This document shows, piece by piece, positions 1 to 8,832 of a DNA stretch of 64,000 nucleotides. How positions within the stretch are numbered: position 1 is the stretch's first letter; each line of letters opens with the position of its first letter. The notes beneath the pieces are model-generated. The model saw nothing but the letters and a program-made list of their open reading frames with translations. It had not been told where the DNA came from and did no database searches. Position numbers and translations under genes: made by a program. This DNA comes from Lamprobacter modestohalophilus (GTDB lineage: Bacteria > Pseudomonadota > Gammaproteobacteria > Chromatiales > Chromatiaceae): the NCBI RefSeq assembly GCF_016583905.1, contig NZ_NRRY01000021.1, forward strand, positions 1-64,000. The letters run 5' to 3'.

Positions 1-499
1 CGACGCCGGAGGTCTCGGCCCGATAGAGCTGCATGCCACCGACACCGAGCAGCGGTAGGATTGCGACCGCGAGCACGATCACGCCCATGCCCCCAAGCCA
101 TTGGATCTGCTGGCGATGGTAGAGGATCGACTGCGGCAAGCGGTCGATGCCTTCGATCACCGTCGCCCCAGTGGTGGTGAATCCAGAGATGGATTCGAAC
201 ACCGCATCGGTGACGCCCCAATCCAGGCCGAGGATGAACGGCAGCGCGCCCAGCATACCAAGCACCGCCCAGAACAGGGTGACGATCAAGAAGCCATCGC
301 GCACCGAGAGCTGTTCACGCTCCCGCAGGTTTGGCAGCCAGAGAACCAGACCCGCGCTCGCGGTCAGCGCCAGGGACAGCGCAAAGGCCGGCCACTGTTC
401 GTCGGCGTACCAGAATGAGACCAGGATAGAGGGTAAAAAGCTGATGCTATAGAGCAGCAACAAGATACCGAACAGGCGCACGATAGCTCGCCAGTGCAT
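1..499 (-). CDS. trkH: Trk potassium uptake membrane subunit TrkH (3' end beyond window)
   Basis: This is the first ~166 residues of the K+-translocating membrane subunit of the Trk system; the gene runs off the left edge. The start MHWRAIVRLFGILLLLYSIS opens a first membrane helix. A second hydrophobic stretch follows, then a pore-loop-like segment with GFTTTGATV, which matches the first selectivity-filter loop of TrkH/KtrB proteins, and then the next helix (WLGGMGVIVLAVAILPLLGV, a TrkH hallmark). It lies 80 bp downstream of trkA on the same strand, so the regulatory and pore subunits are probably co-transcribed. Only the N-terminal part is visible, so integrity of the rest cannot be judged. 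Confidence 0.93.
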   Translation of the reverse strand, partial: MHWRAIVRLFGILLLLYSISFLPSILVSFWYADEQWPAFALSLALTASAGLVLWLPNLREREQLSVRDGFLIVTLFWAVLGMLGALPFILGLDWGVTDAVFESISGFTTTGATVIEGIDRLPQSILYHRQQIQWLGGMGVIVLAVAILPLLGVGGMQLYRAETSGV

Positions 500-579
500 G
501 CGGGGATCGTCTCCTTGGACCTTGAGTCAACGGGCAATGCGTTTTGAGCCGTGTCTGCGCGGGTGCTCGTATCACACCG

Positions 580-1956
580 CTAGAAAAAGGTGACGCCGAC
601 CTGAAACAACTTTTCAACCTCGGGCACTCGCAAGCGGTCCTGGAGGAACAGGATCACATGATCCTCGGACTCGATGACGGTATCGTGATGCGCGATCAAG
701 ACCTGATCGCCGCGCACGATGGCGCCGATGCTGGCACCCTTGGGCAGGTTGATGGCGTCGATCGCCCGTCCGACCACCTTCGATGAGCTCTTGTCACCAT
801 GGGCGATGGCCTCGATCGCTTCGGCGGCGCCGCGGCGCAGCGAGTGCACCATCACCACATCGCCGCGGCGTACATGCTTGAGCAGGGTCCCGATGGTGGC
901 TTGCTGCGGTGAGATGGCGACATCGATCGGGCCGCTTTGTACCAGGTCTACATAGGCTGAGCGGTTGATCAACGCCATCGCCTTGCGCGCGCCAAGCCGC
1001 TTCGCCAACATCGCCGAAAGGATATTGGCCTCGTCGTCATTGGTCACCGCACAGAAGACATCGGTGTCCTCGATGTTCTCCTCCAGCAGCAGTTCCTCAT
1101 CGGCGGCGTCGCCGTGCAGCACGATGGTGCGCTCCAGCGACTCCGCGATCTGCTTGCAGCGTTCGAGATTGCTCTCGATGACCTTGACCCGGTAGTCATG
1201 CTCGGTGACCCGCGCGAGGCGGGTGCCGATATTGCCACCGCCAGCGAAGATCAGCCGCTTATAGGGCTTATCGAGTCGCCGCAGCTCGCCCATGACCGAG
1301 CGAATGTGCTTCGGCGCGGCGACGAAGAAGACCTCGTCATCGGCCTCGATGACGGTATCGCCCTCGGGTTGAATGGCCCGATCCTGGCGGTAGATCGCCG
1401 CTACCCGCGCATCGATATGCGGCATGTGGTCGTAGAGGGCGCGCAGTTCTTGGCCGACTAATGGGCCGCCGTAATAGGCGCGCACCGCCACCAGCCGCAC
1501 CCGACCATTGGCGAAATCCGTGACCTGCAAGGCGCCAGGGGTCTGGATCAGGCGCAGGGTGTAGTCGGTTACCAGCTGCTCAGGGCTGATGGTGACGTCG
1601 ACGTGGAAGGCATCGCCGCCGAACAGCGCCTCATGGTGATCGAGAAATCCCTGCGCGCGCACGCGAGCGATCTTGGTCGGCGTATGAAACAGCGTGTAGG
1701 CGACCTGGCAGGCGACCATATTGGTCTCGTCGCTATTCGTCACCGCGATGATCATCTCGGCATCCTCGCCGCCAGCGCGCAGGAGCACGTCGGGCTGGGC
1801 GCCATGCCCCTGGAGTGTGCGCAGGTCAAAGCGGTCGGCAAGCTCGCGCAGGCGCCGCGCGTCGGTATCGACCACGGTAATGTCGTTGGCCTCGTTGACC
1901 AGGTTCGCGGCCACCGAGGTGCCCACCTGGCCAGCGCCAAGGATGATGATCTTCAT
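580..1956 (-). CDS. trkA: Trk system potassium uptake protein TrkA
   Basis: Cytoplasmic NAD(H)-binding regulatory subunit of Trk K+ uptake. The 458-residue product has two tandem RCK units. The first Rossmann motif is GAGQVG near residue 7 and the second is GGGNIG near residue 240; each is followed by a TrkA-C domain. Length equals that of classical TrkA. The ATG at 1956 has no evident Shine-Dalgarno sequence. The TGA of an 11-codon upstream mini-ORF overlaps it (ATGA), so translational coupling is possible. trkH follows 80 bp downstream. The region upstream is filled by a palindromic element and one copy of the dispersed MKRLFH repeat. Confidence 0.96.
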   Translation of the reverse strand: MKIIILGAGQVGTSVAANLVNEANDITVVDTDARRLRELADRFDLRTLQGHGAQPDVLLRAGGEDAEMIIAVTNSDETNMVACQVAYTLFHTPTKIARVRAQGFLDHHEALFGGDAFHVDVTISPEQLVTDYTLRLIQTPGALQVTDFANGRVRLVAVRAYYGGPLVGQELRALYDHMPHIDARVAAIYRQDRAIQPEGDTVIEADDEVFFVAAPKHIRSVMGELRRLDKPYKRLIFAGGGNIGTRLARVTEHDYRVKVIESNLERCKQIAESLERTIVLHGDAADEELLLEENIEDTDVFCAVTNDDEANILSAMLAKRLGARKAMALINRSAYVDLVQSGPIDVAISPQQATIGTLLKHVRRGDVVMVHSLRRGAAEAIEAIAHGDKSSSKVVGRAIDAINLPKGASIGAIVRGDQVLIAHHDTVIESEDHVILFLQDRLRVPEVEKLFQVGVTFF

Positions 1957-1988
1957 GGCGATTGGTTACCGTGAAACAGGCGCTTCAT
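1953..1988 (-). other. Possible leader mini-[14 protein letters not shown] overlapping the trkA start
   Basis: Eleven sense codons run from ATG at 1988 to a TGA at 1955-1953 that shares bases with the trkA ATG (ATGA). The same peptide start (MKRLFH) recurs upstream of htpX, and a related one (MKHWCHGNL) upstream of rpsR. Coupling to trkA is inferred only from the overlap and from the lack of a Shine-Dalgarno sequence in front of trkA. It could equally be a by-product of a repeat element inserted there. Confidence 0.3.
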
Positions 1989-2002
1989 CGTTCGGGGTGG
2001 CG
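1964..2002 (-). repeat. Dispersed intergenic repeat, copy 1 (trkA leader)
   Basis: On the minus strand this reads CGCCACCCCGAACGATGAAG, then CGCCTGTTTCACGGTAACC. The same pattern recurs at 39269-39300, 39326-39369, 45939-45982 and 46077-46120, each time upstream of a gene and in that gene's orientation. Copies 1 and 4 share a 20-bp identical core. Confidence 0.65.
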
Positions 2003-2040
2003 ACGCGCCATGTACGTTAGCGGCTAGACGCGGATCGCTG

Positions 2041-2236
2041 GTGATCCACGGGCGACGCTTAAGGCGATTTCTGTCAAAGCTCACACCGCCTTGCTTGGCT
2101 TTTCGCTCGCCTTCTGCGTCGCGTCGCCGGTCAGATAGCCCGGCTATGCTTCCGACGACGCTCGTTGAAAGCAAAGGAAAATCTTGTGCAATCCGGTACG
2201 AGCTTTTCCGGCAATCGCCTAAGGCGACGTTGGTCA
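2041..2236. repeat. ~195-bp imperfect palindrome (MITE-like) between ntrX and trkA
   Basis: The two ends are inverted copies of each other. CGACGCTTAAGGCGATT at 2053-2069 pairs with the complement of AATCGCCTAAGGCGACG at 2213-2229. Pairing continues inward through AAAGCTC(A/G)(C/T)ACCG on both arms, and the centre is the perfect palindrome ATAGCCCGGCTAT near 2136-2148. The right end begins at the ntrX stop codon. Transcribed, it would fold into one long interrupted hairpin. The size and near-complete dyad resemble ERIC/MITE-type non-autonomous elements, but no second copy of the palindrome was seen in this window. Confidence 0.65.
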
Positions 2237-3601
2237 CCTGCGCTCCTTGATCTCGATGCCGAGCGAGCGGAGTTTGCGATAGAGATGCGTGCGCTCCATG
2301 CCGGCCTCCTTCGCCATCTTGCTGACGTTGCCGGCATGCTTGCCGAGCTGGTATTCGAGATAGGCCTTCTCGAACTGCTCGCGCGCCTGTCTGAGCGGCT
2401 GATCGAATGAGACCAGGCCCTCGAGCGGTTGACTCGGCGCCGGCGGGCTCGAGCCGAGCGCGGTCTCGACCTCGTTTTGGGTGATCTCGTCGCCGGCGCC
2501 GAGGATCAGCACGCGTTGCACCAGGTTCTTCAGCTCACGCACATTGCCCGGCCAGCCGTAGTTGCGCAGGAAGTTCTGCGCGCCGACGCTGAAGCGCCGA
2601 TAGGGCAGCTTCTCGTGCGTGGCGAAGTAGTCGACGTAGTAGTTGAGCAGATCCGGGATGTCTTCGGCATGCTCGCGCAGCGGCGGGATATGCAGCGGCA
2701 CTACGTTCAGGTGATAGAACAGGTCTTCGCGGAAGTGGCCGGCGCGCACCTCTTCTTTCAGGTCGCGCTGGGTTGCGGCGACGATGCGCACATCGATCGA
2801 CACGGGTTCGCTGCCGCCAACGCGGATGAAGGAGCCGGTATCGAGCGCACCGAGTAGCTGGCCTTGGGCCTCAAGGTCCATATCGGCGACCTCATCGAGG
2901 AGCAGGGTGCCACCAGCCGCCTGCTCGAGGCTGCCGTAGTGCACCTGGTTATTCTCCTCGCTGCCGAACAGCTCGCGGGCGGCATTGCCGCGCGCGATCG
3001 CGGACACGCCGAGGTCGACGAACGGGCGCTCCTTGCGTGCGCTCTGGGTGTGCAGATAATGGGCGAAGGTCTCGCGCCCGGTACCGGCCTCGCCGGTGAT
3101 CAACACCCAGGTGTCGTGCTGGGCGATACGCTTGACCTGCTCGCGCAGCCGTTGCATCGCCGCTGAGCGTCCGGCAGGCTCGAGCACAAGCGCTGGCCGT
3201 CGCCGCAGGCCGACATTCTCGCGCACCAGCTTATCGGCCTCGAGCGCGCGCTCGACCGTGAGCAGCAGCTTCGCCATCGACAACGGCTTCTCGAGGAAAT
3301 CGTAGGCCCCGAGCCGGGTGGCCTCGACCGCGGTCTCGACGTTGCCATGACCAGACATCATGATCACCGGGCAGGGTAGGCCCTGGTTCTCAGACCATTC
3401 CTTCAGCAGCGTGATGCCGTCGAGGTCGGGCATCCAGATGTCGAGCAGCATGAGATCGGGGCGCCGGTCGCGCAGTGCGTGTCGCGCGGCTTCGCCATTC
3501 TCGGCACCTGCGACCTCATAGCCTTCGTCCTCGAGGATGTCCTGAACGGTCTCGCGGATGTCCGGCTCGTCGTCGACGACCAGGATGTGGATTGCGCTCA
3601 T
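2234..3601 (-). CDS. ntrX: NtrX-like sigma-54-type response regulator with degenerate ATPase motifs
   Basis: 455 residues with three modules. The receiver domain (1-120) has acidic D10/D11, phospho-acceptor D54 and K105. An AAA+ domain spans ~145-380, and a Fis-type helix-turn-helix lies at the C terminus (NVSKMAKEAGMERTHLYRKL). Two features are unusual. Walker A reads GEAGTGRE, with arginine 176 where lysine is expected; the codon is CGC. The stretch after ELFG (211-224) is short and lacks the GAFTGA loop that contacts sigma-54 RNA polymerase. Walker B (GGTLLLDEV) is kept. It overlaps the kinase gene upstream by 4 bp (ATGA), so the pair is an operon. NtrX proteins act in nitrogen and redox control; whether this one activates sigma-54 promoters is doubtful. 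Confidence 0.85.
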   Translation of the reverse strand: MSAIHILVVDDEPDIRETVQDILEDEGYEVAGAENGEAARHALRDRRPDLMLLDIWMPDLDGITLLKEWSENQGLPCPVIMMSGHGNVETAVEATRLGAYDFLEKPLSMAKLLLTVERALEADKLVRENVGLRRRPALVLEPAGRSAAMQRLREQVKRIAQHDTWVLITGEAGTGRETFAHYLHTQSARKERPFVDLGVSAIARGNAARELFGSEENNQVHYGSLEQAAGGTLLLDEVADMDLEAQGQLLGALDTGSFIRVGGSEPVSIDVRIVAATQRDLKEEVRAGHFREDLFYHLNVVPLHIPPLREHAEDIPDLLNYYVDYFATHEKLPYRRFSVGAQNFLRNYGWPGNVRELKNLVQRVLILGAGDEITQNEVETALGSSPPAPSQPLEGLVSFDQPLRQAREQFEKAYLEYQLGKHAGNVSKMAKEAGMERTHLYRKLRSLGIEIKERR

Positions 3602-5802
3602 GATGTTCCTGCTTGAGGCATGCTGGGGGTTCGGGAGGCGGTGCTGATCGGCAATCGCGCGGTGAACCGGGCGCCGGATTCGATATTATCGGCCCGAATG
3701 ATACCGCCGTGCTCCTCGATTATCTTCTTCACGATAGAAAGTCCGAGTCCAGTGCCCTTGGCTTTTGAGGTGACATAGGGGTCGAACAGGCGTCCGATGA
3801 AGTTTGGGTCGATACCATTGCCGTTGTCTTCGACCCGCAGTTCGACAGATGGGGTGTCTTCTTCGTCGACCCGTCGCGTGGCAACCAGGATACGAGGATT
3901 TTCGCGCTCCTCAAGGGCTTCGATCGCATTCTTGACCAGATTGTGGATCACCTGGCGCAGCCGTTTCGAATCGCCGCGGATCATCGCGTCGCCGGCCTCG
4001 AGCTGTCTGCTCATACTGACCGGTCCCGCCCGATAAAGCTCCATCACCTCGTTCACGAGCTTATCTAGAAGGAACGGCTCCTGCTGCATCTCGGGGGTGC
4101 GCGCGTAGCTGGCGAAGTCATTGACCATCGCCTTCATCGCCTCGACCTGCTGCACGATGGTGTGCGTCGAGCGGTCAACCACCTTCGCATCCGCCTCTGG
4201 GAGTTTGCGCAGCAGCTTGTGTCGCAAGCGCTCGGCCGAGAGTTGGATGGGTGTGAGTGGGTTCTTGATCTCGTGTGCAAGCCGGCGTGCGACCTCGCCC
4301 CAGGCCGCATCGCGCTGCGCGCGGATCAAGGTCGTGATGTCGTCGAAGACTAGCACGTGATCGGCATTTGGCTCGGCGTCTTCGGCGCTGCCGGACAGGG
4401 TCACCGGCAGTGGGCTGCCGCGGCACATGAGTACCTGGCGGCCGTCGGCGCCGAACAGGGTGACCTCTTCGCGCCAATCGCGGCCGCTGCCGATCCTGCG
4501 GCCGACGATCTCGCACCAGTGCGCGAGTCGTGGATATTGGGTTGCCAAGGCGGCTAGTGGCATCGGTGTGTCGTCGTCGAGATCGATCGCCAGTATCTGG
4601 CGCGCCGCGGCATTACTGGTGCGCAGCGTGTTGTGCTCATCGAAGGCGATGACCCCTGATGAGAGTCGGCTCAGCAAGGTCTCGAGATAAGCCCGTTGTG
4701 ACTCGACTGCCTGCTGGCTCTGCTCGGCCTCGTCGCGCGCTTGGGCGATACGCCGCGTCATGGCGTTGAAGGAGGCGACTAGGAAGGCGAGTTCGTCGTC
4801 ATGGCGTGGCAGCGGGAGTTGCTGCTCATAGTCGCCGTCGGCAATGGCGCGGGTGCCGTGGGCGATGTCGGCGATCGGGTCAGAGAGCGCCCGGGCGGTC
4901 CGGAATGCGATCAGCAAGGCCGCCATGAAACTGAACACCAGCACCAGCGAGAGCGTGATCGAGAAGCTGAACTTGAGCGATTGGCGCAGGAACGACAGCT
5001 CCGTATAACGGTTGTAGGCGCTCTCGAGACGCGAGGCGAGCTCGGTGATGCGCGCCGAGGTCGGGAAGATCGCTTGCAGCAATAAGGGGCGCGCGCTGGG
5101 ATCGCGCACCAGCACCCGCACCACCAGCTCCCCGCTGGGGCCAGGCTCCAGGCTCACATAGTTGATGCCACCGCGCACATGTTGCATGACCTCTCGCTCT
5201 GGCTGGTTAGGTACCAGCTGCAAGGGGTCATCGCTCGCCGTCGCCAGGACTTGGCCGCTGCGATCGAAGAGGGTTAGCTCCAGCGCGCCTGCCTGGCGGC
5301 GCAGGGTGCCCAAGGTCAGCGTGAGCGCGGTCGCGGAGCGGTCCTGGATGCCGTTGAGCAGCTGGGCGCTGTACTTCATGAGGATGCGCTGATTGAGGTC
5401 GAGTGAGGCCTGGTTGAGGGTCAAGGCATCTTCCATGGCAGTATCGATCTCGACATCGAACCAGCTATCGATACCCCGCATCAGGAAGGTCAGCGAGTAG
5501 TAATAGACCACGCCCACCGGCAGCAGCGAGATCAGCGCGAACATCGCCAGCAGCCGCGCGGCGAGACGCGAGCCCGCGGCCTGGCGACGCAACGCCCGCA
5601 CCAGACGCACCGAGTTGACACTGACCAGCAGCGCGAGTGCGAGCAGGCCGAGCAGCACCAAGACCAGCAACGGGACGAACACACGGCTCAACGCCTCGGA
5701 GTTCTGTACCGCGTTGGTCATCAGGTGGAGGGCCACCATCAGGATGACCAGGAGCAACCCGACGGCGATGGCGCCGGGCTGCAGCAGCTGTCGTTTCAGC
5801 AT
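3598..5802 (-). CDS. ntrY: NtrY-like membrane sensor histidine kinase
   Basis: Partner kinase of the NtrX-like regulator. Counting from the ATG at 5802 (734 residues), it has three N-terminal membrane helices, a periplasmic/extracytoplasmic loop, a fourth helix near 285, a HAMP region (~300-350), a PAS-like segment (~375-490), and a HisKA domain with phospho-acceptor H510 in RRLAHEIKNPLTP. The ATPase domain has N-box HNLVKNAIEAL and G-boxes DNGNGID and KGTGLGLS. The ATG at 5802 sits 2 bp after the upstream stop (TGAGCATG). A GTG at 5838 would add 12 residues encoded by a small direct repeat (two copies of AAGTGGCCGCTG). The signal sensed is not visible. Confidence 0.9.
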   Translation of the reverse strand: MLKRQLLQPGAIAVGLLLVILMVALHLMTNAVQNSEALSRVFVPLLVLVLLGLLALALLVSVNSVRLVRALRRQAAGSRLAARLLAMFALISLLPVGVVYYYSLTFLMRGIDSWFDVEIDTAMEDALTLNQASLDLNQRILMKYSAQLLNGIQDRSATALTLTLGTLRRQAGALELTLFDRSGQVLATASDDPLQLVPNQPEREVMQHVRGGINYVSLEPGPSGELVVRVLVRDPSARPLLLQAIFPTSARITELASRLESAYNRYTELSFLRQSLKFSFSITLSLVLVFSFMAALLIAFRTARALSDPIADIAHGTRAIADGDYEQQLPLPRHDDELAFLVASFNAMTRRIAQARDEAEQSQQAVESQRAYLETLLSRLSSGVIAFDEHNTLRTSNAAARQILAIDLDDDTPMPLAALATQYPRLAHWCEIVGRRIGSGRDWREEVTLFGADGRQVLMCRGSPLPVTLSGSAEDAEPNADHVLVFDDITTLIRAQRDAAWGEVARRLAHEIKNPLTPIQLSAERLRHKLLRKLPEADAKVVDRSTHTIVQQVEAMKAMVNDFASYARTPEMQQEPFLLDKLVNEVMELYRAGPVSMSRQLEAGDAMIRGDSKRLRQVIHNLVKNAIEALEERENPRILVATRRVDEEDTPSVELRVEDNGNGIDPNFIGRLFDPYVTSKAKGTGLGLSIVKKIIEEHGGIIRADNIESGARFTARLPISTASRTPSMPQAGTS

Positions 5803-5804
5803 GC

Positions 5805-6437
5805 TCAAGGTTGCAGCGGCCACTTTTTCAGCGGCCACTTGGTCCAGCCCGTGCTCTGCTTCCAGCCGGAGCGCAGATAGGCCATCGGACGCAGCGGCAG
5901 CGGGAGCTCTTCGATGTCGAGCGAAGCCCGCAGGTGCAGCTCGTAGGCTTGCTGTGGATCGAGCCGCTTCTCACTGATCAGATAGAGGTCGTCGAGGTCG
6001 CCGAGGGCGGCGATGGCAGCCTGTCGGGTGACGAAGGTGCGCCCCCCTTCTTCGCCGGGGAGACGCGAGACAAGGTAGCGTTCGGACAGCGGCTTGTAGC
6101 GGATGCGATAGTGAAGGCGCTGATCGACGAGACTTTCATCCCAGATCCAGGCACCCTGCTCGCGGACCTGTAGGTGGACCAGGATGGTCAGCGGAACACC
6201 GTTTTCGAGCGCCTCCAGCGCCCGCTCGCTAAAGCCATAGTCGATCTCGGCCGAGAGCAGGATGCTGCCGTCGACGCTGCGGGTGTTGGCATCGATGACG
6301 CTGAAATCGTCTGCTGCGAGTGCGGCCTGGCTCAGCGCCAAGGTCAAGGCTAGGGTCAACGCAAGGGGCAACACCATCCTGAGCGGCACCCAGCTGAGGG
6401 TCCTAGTGAGCCAGCGCGGAGGTCGGACCAAGGTCAT
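5805..6437 (-). CDS. DUF4390 secreted protein
   Basis: 210 residues. The N terminus is a long signal peptide or anchor containing repeated LALT units and ending near QAALA, followed by a DUF4390-type domain (beta-rich; DANTRSVDGSILLSAEIDYG onward). The family is found between rsmB and ntrY in many gammaproteobacteria and has no assigned reaction. Here it overlaps rsmB by 4 bp and precedes ntrY by 2 bp, so it is co-translated with them. The C terminus repeats KWPL twice. Confidence 0.82.
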   Translation of the reverse strand: MTLVRPPRWLTRTLSWVPLRMVLPLALTLALTLALSQAALAADDFSVIDANTRSVDGSILLSAEIDYGFSERALEALENGVPLTILVHLQVREQGAWIWDESLVDQRLHYRIRYKPLSERYLVSRLPGEEGGRTFVTRQAAIAALGDLDDLYLISEKRLDPQQAYELHLRASLDIEELPLPLRPMAYLRSGWKQSTGWTKWPLKKWPLQP

Positions 6438-7834
6438 CGCTTGAGCAAGAGTGCGAAGTAGAAGCCATCCGGACCGGCCTCGCTTGGCAGCAGCTGACGG
6501 CCGTGGGTGCGCGCAATGCCTAAGGTTGCCGGCAGCGGCAGCTCGCTTGCGTCCTTGTGGCGCGCCAAGAATGCGGCGATCTGTGCCTCGTTCTCGTCCG
6601 GCAGTAACGAGCAGGTCAGGTAGAGCAGTCGTCCGCCAGGCGCCAGCAAGGTCCAGAGCGCCTCGAGCATCCTGGCCTGGACCTGGGCGAGCGGTGCGAT
6701 GTCCTGGTCGAGGCGCAGGCGCTTGATATCAGGATGTCGGCGCATCACGCCGGTCGCCGAGCAAGGCGCGTCGAGCAAGATGCGTTGATAGGGGCCGTCG
6801 GCCCAGGCTGGCGCGGGCTGGGTTGCATCACCGACCATCATCCGTGCTTGCAAGCCAAGGCGATGCAGATTGACATGAACCGAAGCCATCCGTTCGTCAC
6901 TGATGTCGATCGCGGTCAGTGCGATCTGGCCTTGAGCCTGCTCGATCAGGTGTGCGGTCTTGCCGCCCGGCGCCGCGCAGGCGTCGAGGATGCGCTCACC
7001 CGGCTGTGGCGCGAGCAGTGGCGCGGCCCATTGTGCGCCAGCATCTTGCACTGAGACCAAGCCGTCACCAAAGCCGGGCAGGCTGTCCGCAGGAACCGGC
7101 TGCAGCAGCCGCAGGGTTTGCGGCTGATCGGGTAAGGGCTCGGCTTCGATGCTCGCCGCCGCAAGCTGTGCGGCATAGTCATCTGTGCGGATGCGCTGGC
7201 GGTTGACGCGCAGGAACATGGGCGCTCGGCCATTGCTGGCGGCGACCAGTGCTTCCCAGTGCTCGGGCCAGGCAGCACGCAGGCGGCGCAGGAGCCAGGT
7301 TGGCATCAACCAGCGTGCCGACTCGTTCCGCTCTGCCTGCTCCAGCAGCTCCGCGCGCTCGCGTTGGAAGCGCCGCAGGCTCGCATTGATGAGCCCGACT
7401 GCGCGCGGGCGCTCTAGAAGCCGTGTGGCGGCAACCGTTGCCGAGACCGCTGCATGATCCGGGATGCGCAAGGCGATGAGCTGGTACAGGCCGATCATCA
7501 GCAGCGAGCCGAGGATGCGATCGTTCGGTTTCAGCGGTCGCTGGAGGAGCTGATCGGTGATCGCCTCTAAGCGCGGCAAGAGCCGGACGGCGCCGAACGC
7601 AAGCTCGCTGAGCAGGGCCCGGTCTCTTGCATCCGCTGGTGGGCTGGCGGCGAGCGCATCGGTCAACGAGCGGCCGTCGGCGCGGACTGCATGCAACACC
7701 CTGGCTGCCTGCGCGCGAACTGCTGCACCGGTTTGCTCAGACGCCGTCCGCCCAGGGGCCGTGCGCTCAGACGCCGTGCGCTGAGACGCTGTCCGCTCAG
7801 AGGCTATCTTGGGTTTAGACAAAGACGGTCCCAT
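6434..7834 (-). CDS. rsmB: 16S rRNA m5C967 methyltransferase RsmB
   Basis: SAM-dependent cytosine-C5 methyltransferase acting on 16S rRNA. An N-terminal NusB-like RNA-binding domain is followed by a Rossmann methyltransferase domain with DACAAPGGKTAHL, the proline-cysteine motif DAPCSATGVMRRHP and the catalytic-cysteine motif LTCSLLPDENEAQI. The ATG at 7834 (MGPSLSK) overlaps fmt by 20 bp; a longer reading frame upstream lies inside fmt and is unlikely to be used. Residues ~10-30 (ASERTASQRTASERT...) come from a 15-bp tandem repeat and are not part of the family. Confidence 0.93.
   Translation of the reverse strand: MGPSLSKPKIASERTASQRTASERTAPGRTASEQTGAAVRAQAARVLHAVRADGRSLTDALAASPPADARDRALLSELAFGAVRLLPRLEAITDQLLQRPLKPNDRILGSLLMIGLYQLIALRIPDHAAVSATVAATRLLERPRAVGLINASLRRFQRERAELLEQAERNESARWLMPTWLLRRLRAAWPEHWEALVAASNGRAPMFLRVNRQRIRTDDYAAQLAAASIEAEPLPDQPQTLRLLQPVPADSLPGFGDGLVSVQDAGAQWAAPLLAPQPGERILDACAAPGGKTAHLIEQAQGQIALTAIDISDERMASVHVNLHRLGLQARMMVGDATQPAPAWADGPYQRILLDAPCSATGVMRRHPDIKRLRLDQDIAPLAQVQARMLEALWTLLAPGGRLLYLTCSLLPDENEAQIAAFLARHKDASELPLPATLGIARTHGRQLLPSEAGPDGFYFALLLKR
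7737..7811. repeat. 15-bp tandem repeat in the rsmB 5' end (about 5 units)
   Basis: Five degenerate units of the form TCAGACGCCGTGCGC lie end to end. Read on the minus strand they encode (A/P)(S/G)(E/Q)RT pentapeptides ahead of the NusB-like domain of RsmB. The unit length is a multiple of three, so copy-number changes keep the frame. Confidence 0.7.
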
Positions 7835-8765
7835 CGACCTGCCGGGCGTGCGCGAAGTCGGCCGCGCTGATCGGTCGCTTGCCTGGAGCTTGCAGGCGCT
7901 GAATACGCAGCTTGCCATCGCCGGTTGCGACATCGATGCCCTCGGCGCTGCTGCTCAGTACGGTGCCGGGTCGGGCTTCGTCGGCATGGTTGCCGCTAGC
8001 GTCGTCGAGCGGACAGGCCTCCCAGATGCGCAAGGTCTCATCGTTGTATCGGGTTTGCGCGACCGGCCAGGGATCGAACGCGCGGATCTGCCGGTCGATC
8101 TCAATCGCCGAGCGCTGCCAGTCGATGGTCGATTCCTGCTTCTCGAGCTTGCTCGCATAGGTCGCTCGTTCCGGGTCTTGCGGCTCGGGCGTCAGGACGC
8201 CCTCACAGATCGCCGGCAGGCTGTCGAGCAAAAGCTTGGCGCCGATCGCCGCGAGCCGATCGTGCAGGCTGCCGCCGGTCTCCCGTGGACCGATGCGAGT
8301 GCGCTGCGTGGCATAGACCGGCCCGGTGTCGAGCCCTATCTCCATCTGCATCAGGCTGATGCCGGTTTGCTCGTCGCCTGCAGCGATGGCGCGCTGAATC
8401 GGCGCCGCGCCGCGCCAGCGCGGCAACAACGAGGCATGGATGTTGATGCAGCCTAGCCTCGGGCAGTCGAGTACTGCGGGCGGAAGGATCAGCCCATAGG
8501 CGGCGACCACCATCAGGTCCGGGGCCAGTGTCTCGAGCTGCTCGAGTGCTTCTGGACGCTTCAGTGTGGTCGGCTGGAAGACCGGGATGTCGGCGTCGAG
8601 CGCGGTCTGCTTCACCGGGCCTGGCGTGATCTTCCGGCCGCGACCAGCCGGGCGATCGGGCTGCGTATAGACGGCCACCACCGGCCAGTCGGCTGCGATT
8701 AGGGCGCTCAGTGCCGGCACCGCGAAGGTGGGGGTACCGGCGAAGAGGATGCGCGGGCGGTCCAT
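7815..8765 (-). CDS. fmt: Methionyl-tRNA formyltransferase
   Basis: Transfers the formyl group from 10-formyl-THF to initiator Met-tRNA. 316 residues with the formyl-transferase domain (FAGTPTFAVPALSAL), the catalytic-site stretch NIHASLLPRWRGAAPIQRAI (N-x-H plus the SLLPRWRG loop) and a C-terminal OB-like domain. The ATG at 8765 is preferred over the in-frame TTG just before it. It lies 67 bp downstream of def, the enzyme that later removes the formyl group, and overlaps rsmB. Confidence 0.96.
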   Translation of the reverse strand: MDRPRILFAGTPTFAVPALSALIAADWPVVAVYTQPDRPAGRGRKITPGPVKQTALDADIPVFQPTTLKRPEALEQLETLAPDLMVVAAYGLILPPAVLDCPRLGCINIHASLLPRWRGAAPIQRAIAAGDEQTGISLMQMEIGLDTGPVYATQRTRIGPRETGGSLHDRLAAIGAKLLLDSLPAICEGVLTPEPQDPERATYASKLEKQESTIDWQRSAIEIDRQIRAFDPWPVAQTRYNDETLRIWEACPLDDASGNHADEARPGTVLSSSAEGIDVATGDGKLRIQRLQAPGKRPISAADFAHARQVDGTVFV

Positions 8766-8832
8766 CAATCACTCCGTAACGGTTCGAGGGTCGTCACGCT
8801 GAGTGCCGGCTCCAGCTGGGGACCGGTCGGCA

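Noticed and set aside
1953-2237. 94-residue reading frame upstream of trkA
   Set aside because: It lies wholly in the palindromic element and the dispersed repeat, has no ribosome site and no recognisable protein family. Only its last 11 codons ([11 protein letters not shown]) are kept as a possible leader peptide.
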